Positions 39,001 to 49,218 of a DNA stretch of 64,000 bases are shown piece after piece. Numbering within the stretch: the first letter of the stretch is position 1; every line of letters begins with the position of its first letter. Below the pieces are notes generated by a model that worked only from the letters and a program-made list of their open reading frames with translations, had not been told where the DNA came from and searched no databases. The position numbers were made by a program, and so were the translations under genes. This DNA is from Salisapilia sapeloensis (lineage: Eukaryota; Oomycota; Peronosporomycetes; Peronosporales; Salisapiliaceae). The stretch is from assembly GCA_023334545.1 (NCBI GenBank), contig JAADVB010000026.1:53086-117085 (forward strand), given 5' to 3'.

Positions 39001-39392
39001 AGGCACGAGAAGCGAATGAACTCACGCCGGCGATGGTGAATGAGCACAAGGCGTTCCTGGACAACATGACTACGGAACGGAACGCAGAGCTCGACAAGGT
39101 ACGCTCCGACGCGAATGAAAAGGAACAGCAGAAGCGCGATGCCTTCAACAAGAAGCTCCATCAGGCAGAAGCAAGCATTGAGAACCGTCGAGCACTGACA
39201 CACCATCGCATCCTCGAGATCCGGAAGGAACGAATGAACGCTCACGTGCTACGGGAGAAGGGATGGCAAGCGAAAGCTAGTGGGTGGATGGACAAGGCGA
39301 GTCGGAAGATGCAGTCCAAGGCCAGACAAGATGCGGATGCCGCTGCTGCAGACAAGAAGCGACGGAAGAAAATAGTCTTAGGATCATCGTAG
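9057..39392 (+). CDS. Giant LamG/TIG/GCC2-GCC3 membrane protein, ~10,053 aa
   Basis: Four exons join in frame: 9057-9406, 9468-10194, 10252-13057 and 13114-39392 (introns 61, 57 and 56 nt; 30,162 coding nt). ATG 9057 gives a signal peptide ([22 protein letters not shown]); ATG 9012 would add 15 residues. Order by approximate residue: LamG-like region, probably two units (25-480); about 51 IPT/TIG-like repeats (489-5075); modules of unknown family (5076-5593), 3 TIG repeats, more modules (5943-6833), 4 TIG repeats; Cys-rich GCC2/GCC3-like block (7248-8036); a further ectodomain with Cys pairs; about 10 transmembrane helices (8899-9426); a charged, partly coiled-coil cytoplasmic tail. Known: TIG/LamG ectodomains bind ligands or glycans in surface receptors such as plexins and fibrocystin-like proteins. 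Inferred: a surface, possibly flagellar or zoospore-coat, receptor or adhesin. The 26.3-kb last exon is open throughout. Confidence 0.88.
9120..10500 (+). other. LamG/concanavalin-like N-terminal region of the giant protein
   Basis: Spans the first two introns. Motifs of a LamG/pentraxin-like jelly roll: [79 protein letters not shown], then a second probable unit with [41 protein letters not shown] and EIRIGSES. Splicing joins YSG to [15 protein letters not shown] across intron 1 and NEP to VLIQDSS across intron 2, restoring the fold pattern and supporting the intron calls. Confidence 0.7.
10640..24450 (+). repeat. Array of about 51 IPT/TIG-like repeats (protein level)
   Basis: By eye I count about 51 tandem units of 80-95 aa. 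Consensus: (P)x3-h-x-P-x-x-G-x3-GG-T-x-h-x-h-x-G-x-x-F, then C-x-F/I-G, then V/I-x-S-x4-C-x-P-P, then h-x-h-S-x-N-G-x-(D/E)-(F/Y). Clear examples start near 12030 ([17 protein letters not shown]), 13940 ([19 protein letters not shown]), 15280 and 22010 ([16 protein letters not shown]). Units with the GG-T signature are mixed with units that lack it. DNA-level identity between copies is low, so the array is old. Confidence 0.8.
24460..26010 (+). repeat. Five copies of a ~92-aa beta-rich module, block 1
   Basis: Five successive units with the pattern G-x-F-x-L/I-x4-G-x3-S-x-P/L, an alpha-helical a-x-x-h-x-x-h/L stretch, h-x-V-x-R/K, F/Y-x-W/Y-x-I/V-x-F/W, and a Gly-containing tail. Unit starts approximately: [81 protein letters not shown] cannot assign a family; a filamin-like or TIG-like beta sandwich is possible. 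Confidence 0.65.
26080..26870 (+). repeat. Three TIG repeats between the two module blocks
   Basis: Three strong TIG units: [38 protein letters not shown] and [19 protein letters not shown], each followed by C-x-F and C-x-(S/A)-P motifs. These carry the canonical GG-T signature. Confidence 0.75.
27060..29730 (+). repeat. Nine copies of the ~92-aa module, block 2
   Basis: Same pattern as the block at 24460-26010. Unit starts approximately: [128 protein letters not shown] and [16 protein letters not shown]. The [16 protein letters not shown] unit is strikingly close to [16 protein letters not shown] of block 1, and both continue to a [16 protein letters not shown] strand. Confidence 0.65.
29760..30970 (+). 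repeat. Four TIG repeats before the Cys-rich block
   Basis: Units begin [57 protein letters not shown] and [19 protein letters not shown]; each has the C-R/Q-F/L-G and C-x-(S/A/P)-P features. The last is degenerate at the GG-T position. Confidence 0.7.
30976..33340 (+). repeat. Cys-rich GCC2/GCC3 (ephrin-receptor-like) block
   Basis: Tandem C-P-x-G-x-(Y/F/T)-C-P and C-P-x-G-(T/S)-x-x-x motifs ([85 protein letters not shown]). This is the GCC2_GCC3/TNFR-like pattern of disulfide-rich extracellular repeats, common in ciliate and oomycete surface proteins. Two loops without Cys interrupt the array (near 31310-31550 and 32620-32960). Confidence 0.8.
35930..37510 (+). other. Polytopic membrane region of the giant protein (~10 helices)
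   Basis: Successive hydrophobic stretches: [174 protein letters not shown] and [19 protein letters not shown]. Between helices 6 and 7 lies a very basic loop ([12 protein letters not shown]) followed by an acidic helix. Helices 1-10 after a huge ectodomain suggest more than an anchor, perhaps a channel or transporter-like core; no family recognised. Confidence 0.7.
37840..38625 (+). repeat. Threefold acidic-patch/WLxxAR repeat in the cytoplasmic tail
   Basis: Three units, each an acidic patch followed about 20-23 residues later by a Trp-Leu helix: SDSSDELE ... [13 protein letters not shown] (about 37846-37968), [13 protein letters not shown] ... [13 protein letters not shown] (38304-38415) and [11 protein letters not shown] ... 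[13 protein letters not shown] (38517-38622). Two CxxC pairs (CAKC near 38018 and CNVC near 38216) sit between units 1 and 2. Seen directly; function unknown. Confidence 0.6.
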
Positions 39393-39468
39393 GACTCAAC
39401 ATGCAGCAAAAGTAGAATAAAAGTGGATAATTTGGCATTAGTCTTGGCGTTCGTGTTCATTTATACGC

Positions 39469-41077
39469 TTACGTCTTGGATTTGTTTATCCTTGGCAGCC
39501 ATATCTTGACGGAAAAGTCGGCAGAGGCAGACGCAAGGATCGGTTCTGACGGATGGAAGTCGACGCAGTACACGCGATCGCTATGTGCATCAATCTTCTG
39601 CACCAGTTGGGCCGAAGGATGGCCATTGGAAACGTTGAGACTCACATCATGCAGGTAGATACGGTTGTCCGCACTACCTGTCGCTAGCAACGACATCTCA
39701 CGCGACTGATCAGTGCGCTCCGAGTCCTGGAAGTCACTGCTGTCATCTTCCTGCAGCGACTGCTGGTGCCGACGATGCTTGGACGCACCGAGCTGATACT
39801 TGGTGCCGTCGCCACGGAAGAAAGAGCTCTTGATCGGCCAGTTCTTGTTTTTGTGACCTGTGACAGAGAATGATAGCTGCATCTGATCCTGACCATGCGA
39901 GCTACTGATGAGCTTAGCACGACGGTCGTACACGCGCAGGATGTTGTCGTAACTGTTCACAGCCAAGAACCGTCCTTCCTCATCACTTCCGTACTTTTTA
40001 GACGCTTGTACATGTGAGATTGCGTGTCCACCGTTATCATTCAGCTGGGATAGCTCCTCGATACAAGCACCCATGCGAACGTCCCACGTCTTGAGCATAC
40101 CTTTACTATCGCCCGTGATCACGTACTGACCATCAGGCGAGACGTACAACGAATTGATCATCGCCTCATTCTTCCACGTCCTAGATGTGTACACAGATAA
40201 GAGCATGCATATCGACGTCGGGACGGTAGAGACTTACGAGTACGAGTCGGCACGAGTGTCCATGTGATGGATACACCTCTTGCTCGTGCCGAAAAAGTAA
40301 TCAGCATTATCTATTTTCACATACAATAAGAAGCAAGTCTGTCGTATCGCTGATGAGGAGTGGAACCTGCTTCACTGTAGGAAACGCACTGGACGAGCCC
40401 TGGGACTTCACAACTATGCAGCAGCTCGTTCGTCGTGACATCCCAGCGCTTGACAGTGTGATCATAGGACGCAGATAATAGCTGAGAGCTGTCATTCGCC
40501 CAGCTGACGTCAATAACAAGTTGGTTATGACGAGATAGAGATGCTAGTTGCTGCTGATGGAATTTCGTCGTCACGTCCCATAACAAGACGCGTTTATCGA
40601 GCGATCCGGACGCCAGAAGCTTGCCACAGGGAGAAAACTTGGCTGTATAGACTGCCCCCGTGTGGGATCGTAGCGCAGCTTTTTCAAACAAGGTCCGTGG
40701 ATCATTCTCTTCGATATTCTCGTCCGACGCAGCAGGAAACTCCTTTGTACTTGGCGGAGACTGACCGGTCTGGCGAGATGACGTCGACAGCAGCTCTTGC
40801 ATCGGAAACGGGTCCGATGTCACATGCACACTTTCCAGTCTAGCACGATGCTTTAGTCTCCACTTAATCTAGAAATCACATCACGTCCGTACTTGAGTGT
40901 AAGTTCATAGACCGACCGCTTCAGATCATGATTCTCCTGCTCCAATTTCTCCACACTCTGTTTCAACTGCTTATTCTCCTTTGCTAGTGCCTACATCCGA
41001 CCTAAGACGTCAATTCACAAGCCTAGTCGATCGGGACGCACCTCATACTGCGCTCGAACGTCAGGCTCCGAAGCCAT
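39469..41077 (-). CDS. WD40-repeat protein with N-terminal coiled coil
   Basis: Five-exon model: 41077-41042, 40990-40913, 40868-40376, 40310-40238, 40180-39469 (introns 51, 44, 65 and 57 nt), about 463 aa. The N-terminus (LAKENKQLKQSVEKLEQEN) is a coiled coil. WD40 blades follow: HTGAVYTAKFSPCGKLLASG ... VLLWDVT, LVIDVSWANDSSQLLSASYD ... KRWDVT, NADYFFGTSKRCIHHMDTR, INSLYVSPDGQYVITG ... KTWDVR, a blade with NNGGH-like insert, and DRVYCVDFHPSEPILASASA ... VKIWLP at the C-terminus. Uncertain points: the 40868 acceptor (the coiled-coil frame can instead run on to a stop at 40853, giving a separate 57-aa product) and the donor at 40375 versus 40366. WD40 propellers are protein-interaction scaffolds; I do not recognise the exact orthologue. 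Convergent with the giant gene, 76 bp apart. Confidence 0.75.
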
Positions 41078-41297
41078 GTTCGTACCTATTTGTAATTTGC
41101 TCTTTCATGTATTTGTCGCCAACCTTTCTCTCTTCCATCCAATCATAACGCGTATAAAGTGACTGACTTTTTCCATCCCAAGTCAAAGGGAGCGCAAACC
41201 CCACGTCGTGAGAACGCGAGTACTGCCTTGGTCGAGCCTCCTCGTTTGCATTTGCTTTCTATTGTGATCCATTCCCCCCTGCTTTACATACTTCATC
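41078..41297. promoter_or_regulatory. Divergent promoter, WD40 gene and PP2A-A gene
   Basis: 220 bp between divergent start codons, with one CCAAT pentamer at about 41139-41143 (atccaatcat) and a pyrimidine-rich tract nearby. Shared control is inferred from layout. Confidence 0.35.
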
Positions 41298-43288
41298 ATG
41301 GGTACGTCTTCTATATTTTATGCACAAGAGGGGAATACTAGTAGTAAAGGAAGGAACGAACGAGATCATTGACCACTCATCTTATAGCAGACGACGAAGT
41401 GAACCCCATTGCGCTTCTTAGCGATGAACTCAAGAGTGATGAAGTTGAAACACGTATCAAGGCGATGCGGAGACTCAAGACCGTTGCCTTGGCACTTGGT
41501 CCGGAAGCCACACGAACGGACCTCGTGCCATTCTTACAAGGTACTCGAACTCGCTTGTCATTCGATACACGTCCATTGTGCTTAGTAAATGTACCTAGCG
41601 GAAGCGACGGATGACGATGACGAAGTGCTCGTCTCCCTTGCCGAGGAACTCGGTGGTTTCGTCGATCTAGTCGGCGGACCAGACTACGCCTCGGTCCTCC
41701 TCGAACCACTCGAAGCACTCGCAGGTGTCGAAGAAACAGTCGTCCGAGATCGAGTAGGACTTTTCAAACGCTTACGATATGGAATCCTTGCTTAATCCTT
41801 TCGATAGACGGTGGAAGCCTTGCAAACAGTCATCGGTGTCCTCCCTGGCGTCGAGGAAAGCGTCGTGCCGCTAGTCCGGAGACTCGCAGAAGGAGACTGG
41901 TTCACGTCTCGCGTATCTGCTTGCTCTCTCTTTGCCGTCATCTACGGCAACAGCACGAGCGCTGAACGCAAGAAGGAATTACGTGAACTCTTCCAAGCCA
42001 TGTGCAAAGACGACACGCCCATGGTCCGTCGTGCCGCTGCTTCCAACATGGGTAAATTCGCGGAGAAACTGGAAAAGGAGCACGTGCTAGAGCTCATCGT
42101 CCCAGCATTCAAGGACTTAACTGCTGACGATCAAGACAGCGTCCGTCTCTTGGCGATTGAGAACAGTGCGACCATCGGGGCGCTGCTTTCGAAAGACGAA
42201 AACCTTAGCCACGTCCTTCCGATCGTCCGTCAATCCGTCGAAGACCGATCGTGGCGCATTCGCTTCAACATCGCCAAGGACTTTTATCCGCTATCGAAAG
42301 CCATGGGCACCCAAATCACAGAATCGGAACTCGTCGGGTACTTTGCCAACCTCTTGCAAGACTCCGAGGCAGAGGTGCGTTCTGCTGCCGCCAAGAACCT
42401 CTCGGGGTACATCACGGTCGTCAGCAGCGACCTCTTCGCGACGGAGCTCCAGCCTCTCCTCTCGCCATTGTCACAAGACACGGCGCCCAACGTCCGCACG
42501 GCTGTCTCCGTCGCATGCATGGAGCTCGCGCCGCAGCTTGGTGAACAAGCCTCCAAGAACGTCCTGGCGCCTCTCCTCCTCCTCTTCCTACGAGACGAAG
42601 TCGTCGACGTCCGACTCAACATTCTCAAGCGCATGGACCACTTGGCCCAATGGATGTCGTCGTTCGAGTCTGTCCTCCTACCTGCTATCGTTGACCTCTC
42701 GCGCGATCTGCAGTGGCGTGTGCGTGAAGCCGTCATCCTGTCGATCCCGGCACTTGCTGGCAGCCTCGGCAGCGACTACTTCCAGAACAACTTGCTCGAG
42801 ATCTACATGGGCGCCTACACGGATATGGTGAGCGAAGTCCGGATGAGCGCGACCAAGATCCTGCCGCCATTGCTCGCGAGCGTCGGGAGTGACTACATCT
42901 TGCAGAACATTGTGCCGCGTCTGGCGCAGACGTTTGAGAGCTCCATCATCTACCAAGAGCGTGTGAATGTGCTCCATGCGCTGCGAGAATTGGCGTGTGA
43001 CCAGGCGTCAGGAGAACTCTTGGGTAGTCTCATTGCACTCGCGATTCGTGGCACCAAGGACAAGATCCCGAACGTTAGGTTTGTCGCTGCCACCACGCTA
43101 GAGCAACTGTGCAAGTTTTCAGACGCGTCACTCGTTTCGACACAAGTCCGGTACGTTTTTATATTTGATATAGGATGGTGCAAGTAGCTGATAACGAATG
43201 TAGACCGTGTTTGACGGAGATGGTGAATGATTCGGATGGAGACGTCAAGTACTACTCGACACTGGCGCTCGAGTCGGTGCAGGCATAA
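41298..43288 (+). CDS. PPP2R1: PP2A 65-kDa scaffold subunit A (HEAT repeats)
   Basis: Scaffold on which PP2A catalytic and B regulatory subunits assemble. Five exons: 41298-41301 (only ATGG), 41388-41540, 41599-41753, 41808-43150, 43204-43288; introns 86, 58, 54 and 53 nt; 579 aa, matching the 589 aa of animal PR65. Splicing restores the canonical N-terminus [16 protein letters not shown], then [19 protein letters not shown], and later VVRD|RTVEAL. HEAT-repeat landmarks: [114 protein letters not shown], and the end [17 protein letters not shown] content is visibly higher than in the giant gene, as expected for a highly expressed housekeeping gene. Confidence 0.94.
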
Positions 43289-43544
43289 GCTCTTGTGAGC
43301 TTTGTGTCGTACAAGGTAGGATGGGTGGATAAGGAGGGTGGATAGGCTAGTTTCCGACTGGAGGAGACGCCTCCAATCGGCCTCTCGGTCCTTTTGTCAC
43401 CAACAAACGCACGAGTTCGTCTCTCTTTTTTCAAATTTCTTTTCTTTTGATTTTAGTTTTTTTCTTTAGAAGTTAGTAGAGACATATCGAGGTCGTCGCC
43501 TTTATAAAAAAACAAGCAAGCTACCTGCTCTCGATCATGCACTT

Positions 43545-44314
43545 TTATTGTGTCTTTACAGTGGAAGAGACGATCGAACGGATAAAGTAACGATGCCAAC
43601 GATCATCCGACGTTAGCTCTGGATGGAAGGCTGTCGCGAGCAAAGAGCCCTAGGTTTCCATGTTATCATCTACTTCATAACACTACGTTAGAAGGGTTAC
43701 GTACCTGTCGAGCGGCTACGATGACGTCTTGAGGGTCAGATCCATCCGCTGGCTGGGCGCAATGAAGCTTGGATAGCACTTGGACGTCGTCACCGGTCGA
43801 GATGATCGCTGGTGCTCGGATGAAGATGGCATTGTACGGACCATCATCTCCTGGAGGACCACTGATCTTGGACTCGAAGCTGCGGACTTGACGACCAAAA
43901 AAGTTGCGAGAGACACTGACGTCCATGCCTCCAAGCAGATTCTGACCTCCTTCCTCTTCATGCTTTGCAGACGATGATAGCATGATCATACCAGCACAAG
44001 TTCCCCACATCGGTCGTTGGGACGAGACCCACTCTTTCAAAGGCTCCAACTACACGCGCACGAGCTCGATTATAAATGCAAACATAAATGATTAATAGAC
44101 AAGGTACCAGTCCAGAAGCGACTGCAACTTTGCCTATGGTTGTACTCTCGCCACCAGGAAGCACGAGAGCATCGGCTTTGGCCAATTCTTCAGGACGACG
44201 AACAGCAAACGCATGCACTGGCGTCGAAAGCTGCAAGTTGTTAAGCATATCGATGTGCTCTTGGAAAGCTCCTTGGAGCGCCAGAACACCCACTTCAATA
44301 CCACTGCTAGTCAT
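43545..44314 (-). CDS. PDX2: Pyridoxal 5'-phosphate synthase glutaminase subunit PdxT
   Basis: Glutaminase that supplies ammonia to PdxS/PDX1 for de novo vitamin B6 synthesis. Exons 44314-44108, 44049-43705 and 43649-43545 (introns 58 and 55 nt, phase 0), 218 aa. Seen: VGVLALQGAFQEHIDML at the N-terminus, the oxyanion motif PGGESTTIGK, the nucleophile in WGTCAGMIML, and the His/Glu of the triad in ATAFHPELTSDDRWHRYF. The stop overlaps the sequence CAATAAAAG, which also resembles a poly(A) signal. The synthase partner PdxS is not in this window. Presence implies B6 prototrophy in the organism, if PdxS is present elsewhere. Confidence 0.94.
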
Positions 44315-44503
44315 TCTCTAGGTAGAACGAGTCGAATGTCAGAATGACGTTAAGTGTATCTCCAAATAGGTCCCTTACAGCTTTCCGATTGGCCAATACA
44401 AATACAGGGTAGGGTTAAATGGGCCGGCCCATCTTGAAGTTAAGTCGAAGTAAAATGCACGTAATATTCCTGCTGTTTCATATTACTCTTGACCTCATTT
44501 GCA
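44315..44503. promoter_or_regulatory. Divergent promoter with palindromic CCAAT, telo-box-like and GGCCGGCC motifs
   Basis: Between PdxT (minus) and the RRM gene (plus). Seen: the perfect palindrome ATTGGCCAAT at 44388-44397 (a CCAAT box on each strand), TAGGGTT at about 44410-44416, and the perfect palindrome GGGCCGGCCC at 44421-44430, which also contains TGGGCC. In plants, telo boxes (AAACCCTA) plus site II (TGGGCC/T) mark ribosome-biogenesis promoters; equivalence here is inference. Confidence 0.45.
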
Positions 44504-45004
44504 ATGAAAAACGAGAAGCTCTTGTCCTCGGAGATCTGGCCCTCCAACGTCCATAAGAATCCGCGTCTATGGGTTGGTGACGTACCACCGAATTTATGTG
44601 CTAGTGAACGGAATATACGCAAACTATTCGAGCCGTTTGGTGAAATTGAAAGTGTCGTCATCCGGCGCGATTTTGCCGACTTGACAGCCAATGGCTTCTT
44701 CTTCATCACGTACTTGACGGGTGCAGAAGCTAATGCAGCTTTATCTGCAATTAAGGATGAAAAGATAGGCCAATATAAATTGCAAGCTGCAAAAGCATTT
44801 CCACGAGGACCTTTGCAACCTTCTTTCGAGCAAGAACAAGTCCGATCGATCGTGCTCGGTCATGCCTCTGTCGGTATGTCCCAAATCAGTCTTGACGAGA
44901 CGGAAGACCCGGATGACTTGCAACTACAAAATCTATCCCAGACATCACGTCGGAAGAAGAAGAATAGGCGAAAGCATCGATTGGACATGAATCCGGATGA
45001 ATAG
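44504..45004 (+). CDS. Single-RRM RNA-binding protein, 166 aa
   Basis: Intronless; ATG 44504 (MKNEKLLSSEIWPS). One RNA recognition motif at about residues 20-100: RNP2 is LWVGDV in RLWVGDVPPN, and RNP1 is in ADLTANGFFFITYLTG. The helix IRKLFEPFGEIESVVI matches the usual alpha1/beta2 region. The C-terminus has an acidic stretch (DETEDPDDLQ) and a basic cluster (RRKKKNRRKHR) that is a likely nuclear/nucleolar localisation signal. The specific RNA target cannot be read from sequence. Its stop lies only 12 bp from the convergent GON4-like stop. Confidence 0.85.
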   Translation: MKNEKLLSSEIWPSNVHKNPRLWVGDVPPNLCASERNIRKLFEPFGEIESVVIRRDFADLTANGFFFITYLTGAEANAALSAIKDEKIGQYKLQAAKAFPRGPLQPSFEQEQVRSIVLGHASVGMSQISLDETEDPDDLQLQNLSQTSRRKKKNRRKHRLDMNPDE

Positions 45005-45016
45005 ATACTCGCTTCA

Positions 45017-47077
45017 TTAGTGTTGATGTGCCCTTTTCCCTAAAATACGTCTCTCCAATGCATGCATCGTCGATTCCAACTGCTTAGACTTGGATGCACC
45101 GCTCGCTTCCAACAGTTCTCGCACTTGACTCTGTTCATCCTCATCACTATCATCGGACATGACCATCTCCTCCCGCTCAAACTCCTCGTCCTCGTCCTCC
45201 GATCCACTCGACACGAGCTCATCCTGTTCATAATCACTATCTTTATCCTCATCCTCTTCTTCTCCACCTTTCATTCTCTTTAAAATACGAATAAGCAAAT
45301 CCGGTGATCCACCACCTTCCTCTTCCGTCGGATCCTGCTCCACCGCCGCCTTGGCCATCTCTGTGAACGTCCCTGCGTTCTCATCAATAAACGAAGGCCA
45401 GTTATGTTCACACGTTCGCTTCAGCAACGTCGCTGGTGTCGCGATGGACCAGGATGTGAAGAATAGTGCTGGATGGAAATTATTCACCTCACACGTCTGC
45501 GGTCCTTCCTCATCCTCTTCCAAAGCATACAGCTTCCAGTCCGCCGGGACGGAGAGACTCTTGACTGCTTCTACTGTCACATTAACATTCTCGTCGTCAT
45601 CTACGACGGAAATCACATCGGTCTCCGTCTTATGTCCTGCCTTCTTCCGTAACTCTCCTTCCAAGTACTGCACGACAGCCGAGAGGAAAATCGGAGAGTC
45701 CGACGTAAGTGTCTCTTGACTACCCTCCGGCACGACTTTAAACCGTTCTTTCAAAAACTTCCATCGCTTCGCAACTTCCGTTCGATTGCGATAAGGAAGG
45801 AACTTGGCTGCGATACGAGAGAAGCGTTTGCCGTCTTGGAACTCGAGTAGCCCTCGAACGACTCGAACGTCTTCTTCCATCACCCATCGACCACGTCGAG
45901 GAGATATATACTTTGCCTGATACGTCCTCACCGGGTTACTAGTCGCTCGATCGCAGATCAAGTACTGATACCGTCGCTGGAGCCGATGTAGACTTCGCGA
46001 CGGCAGCAACCCACTCGCGATTCGAGGCCACGAGTCTTTCTTCGTCCCCCATCGCTTGATCCCATGGGCCAACAAGCGCTCTTCACTCGGTGCGAATCGA
46101 CTTTCGAGCCACTTGGCCTTTGGTTCCTTTGGTAACGTCAAATGGAAATCTAATTCTCTTAAATCTTTACGTAATATCGAGTTGCATGCATCTACGGACG
46201 AAGCGGTCTGCAATGGTTTGCACAGACTACCGGAAGCACGTACGCTCCCGAGCTCAAAGATAGACGGATGAGCCACAGCGGCATGAGCAGCCGTCAGCGA
46301 CCGAGTGACACGACGCGACTCGATCGAATCTTGCTCTGCTTGGGCACTGGAAGAGCCTAGTCGAGAGAGAATCGCCTCCTTTCGCTGCTGAGCCTCATCG
46401 CCTCGACTACGCACTTCTTCCACCATGGTTTCGGCGACTCGAGCTGACTTATGGTCACCCTGCTGACTCGACATGTAGTACGTCTGTAGCAAGAGTTGCA
46501 AATGTTTATGCATTTGGGAAGCTACTTGGACACACTGATCTTGACTTAGCTGTCCTTTTAATGTCGATTGGAGTGCCTTGAGCGTCGATGGACCAGTCGA
46601 AGTAGCATAAGTATCAAAAGGTGCTGGCATTAAATCTGCTGCAGAACTCGTACTCATTTCTTTCGTATCAGCTACAGACGTCGTAGGGACTGTCTCGGAC
46701 TTGGCAAAGACGGTAGGAACATGACTGCGAGTGGAATCCCATAGCAGTTCGGTTAATTCCTTTTTCGATATATGTACTCTCTGATCTTCCTTATCTTCTT
46801 CTTCATCACTCGGATGATACTCATCATCCTCTTCATCTAGAAACGAAAGGTTCGATTGCTCATTCGGCACGAGAGATGCAAGGAATTGCTGGTACTCGTC
46901 ACCTTCATCAGCTACAGGAGTGGACAGTGTAAATCCAATATCATCTTCCAATTCCGGTAAATCAGCTTCCAATCGATCGATTGACACGTCTCTTAATGAA
47001 ATATGCGTACGAGTACGTCTGGCAATGTAATCATTGGCCTCAGCAGTCGTACTCTCGCCATCCTTTACTTGGCTCAT
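45017..47077 (-). CDS. GON4-like SANT/Myb-domain nuclear protein, 686 aa
   Basis: Single-exon 686-aa gene. Residues about 320-460 form a GON4/YY1AP-type block with two SANT/Myb-like units: FAPSEERLLAHGIKRWG ... WPRIASGLLPSRSLHRLQRR, then RRGRWVMEEDVRVVRGLLEF ... IAAKFLPYRNRTEVAKRW. The N-terminal half has acidic low-complexity stretches (LDEEDDEYHPSDEEEDKEDQ) and a helical region; the C-terminus is very acidic (GGEEEDEDKDSDYEQDE) followed by SSGSEDEDEEFEREE. Known: animal GON4L acts in transcriptional repression and cell-cycle control; animal members often add PAH/SANT domains. Nuclear chromatin role is inferred from family and charge. Neighbour on the left is convergent. Confidence 0.75.
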   Translation of the reverse strand: MSQVKDGESTTAEANDYIARRTRTHISLRDVSIDRLEADLPELEDDIGFTLSTPVADEGDEYQQFLASLVPNEQSNLSFLDEEDDEYHPSDEEEDKEDQRVHISKKELTELLWDSTRSHVPTVFAKSETVPTTSVADTKEMSTSSAADLMPAPFDTYATSTGPSTLKALQSTLKGQLSQDQCVQVASQMHKHLQLLLQTYYMSSQQGDHKSARVAETMVEEVRSRGDEAQQRKEAILSRLGSSSAQAEQDSIESRRVTRSLTAAHAAVAHPSIFELGSVRASGSLCKPLQTASSVDACNSILRKDLRELDFHLTLPKEPKAKWLESRFAPSEERLLAHGIKRWGTKKDSWPRIASGLLPSRSLHRLQRRYQYLICDRATSNPVRTYQAKYISPRRGRWVMEEDVRVVRGLLEFQDGKRFSRIAAKFLPYRNRTEVAKRWKFLKERFKVVPEGSQETLTSDSPIFLSAVVQYLEGELRKKAGHKTETDVISVVDDDENVNVTVEAVKSLSVPADWKLYALEEDEEGPQTCEVNNFHPALFFTSWSIATPATLLKRTCEHNWPSFIDENAGTFTEMAKAAVEQDPTEEEGGGSPDLLIRILKRMKGGEEEDEDKDSDYEQDELVSSGSEDEDEEFEREEMVMSDDSDEDEQSQVRELLEASGASKSKQLESTMHALERRILGKRAHQH

Positions 47078-47187
47078 TCCCGCCCGAGATAAGAAAATGG
47101 AGCAAAAATGACTTTACATGACACTTGAAATTTGTATATAGCACCAACTCCGCCAATTGACATCAAGTACGAGCTACAGAGGAAGAG
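47078..47187. promoter_or_regulatory. Short divergent intergenic region, GON4-like and kinase genes
   Basis: 110 bp between divergent start codons, AT-rich near 47101-47145 (atttgtatata). Must carry both core promoters unless the kinase start is misplaced. Confidence 0.35.
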
Positions 47188-49137
<1,950 letters not shown>

Positions 49138-49218
49138 ATGGTTGCGTGCATGTTATTTTCTGGGACGATCGGACACGACGGTGATTCGACCGGAAGCGAG
49201 ACGCCGTAGAAGCTCGTG

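Noticed and set aside
13559..39245. Dozens of 60-140-aa ORFs antisense or out of frame to the giant gene, e.g. 30837-31253, 32638-33021, 37511-37996, 38738-39151
   Set aside because: Explained by codon bias opposite one long open frame; Ser/Arg-rich shadow composition, no independent motifs.
41377..42736. Antisense ORFs in the PP2A-A gene (41377-41718, 42284-42736)
   Set aside because: Shadow of the HEAT-repeat frame; the plus strand is unmistakable PP2A-A.
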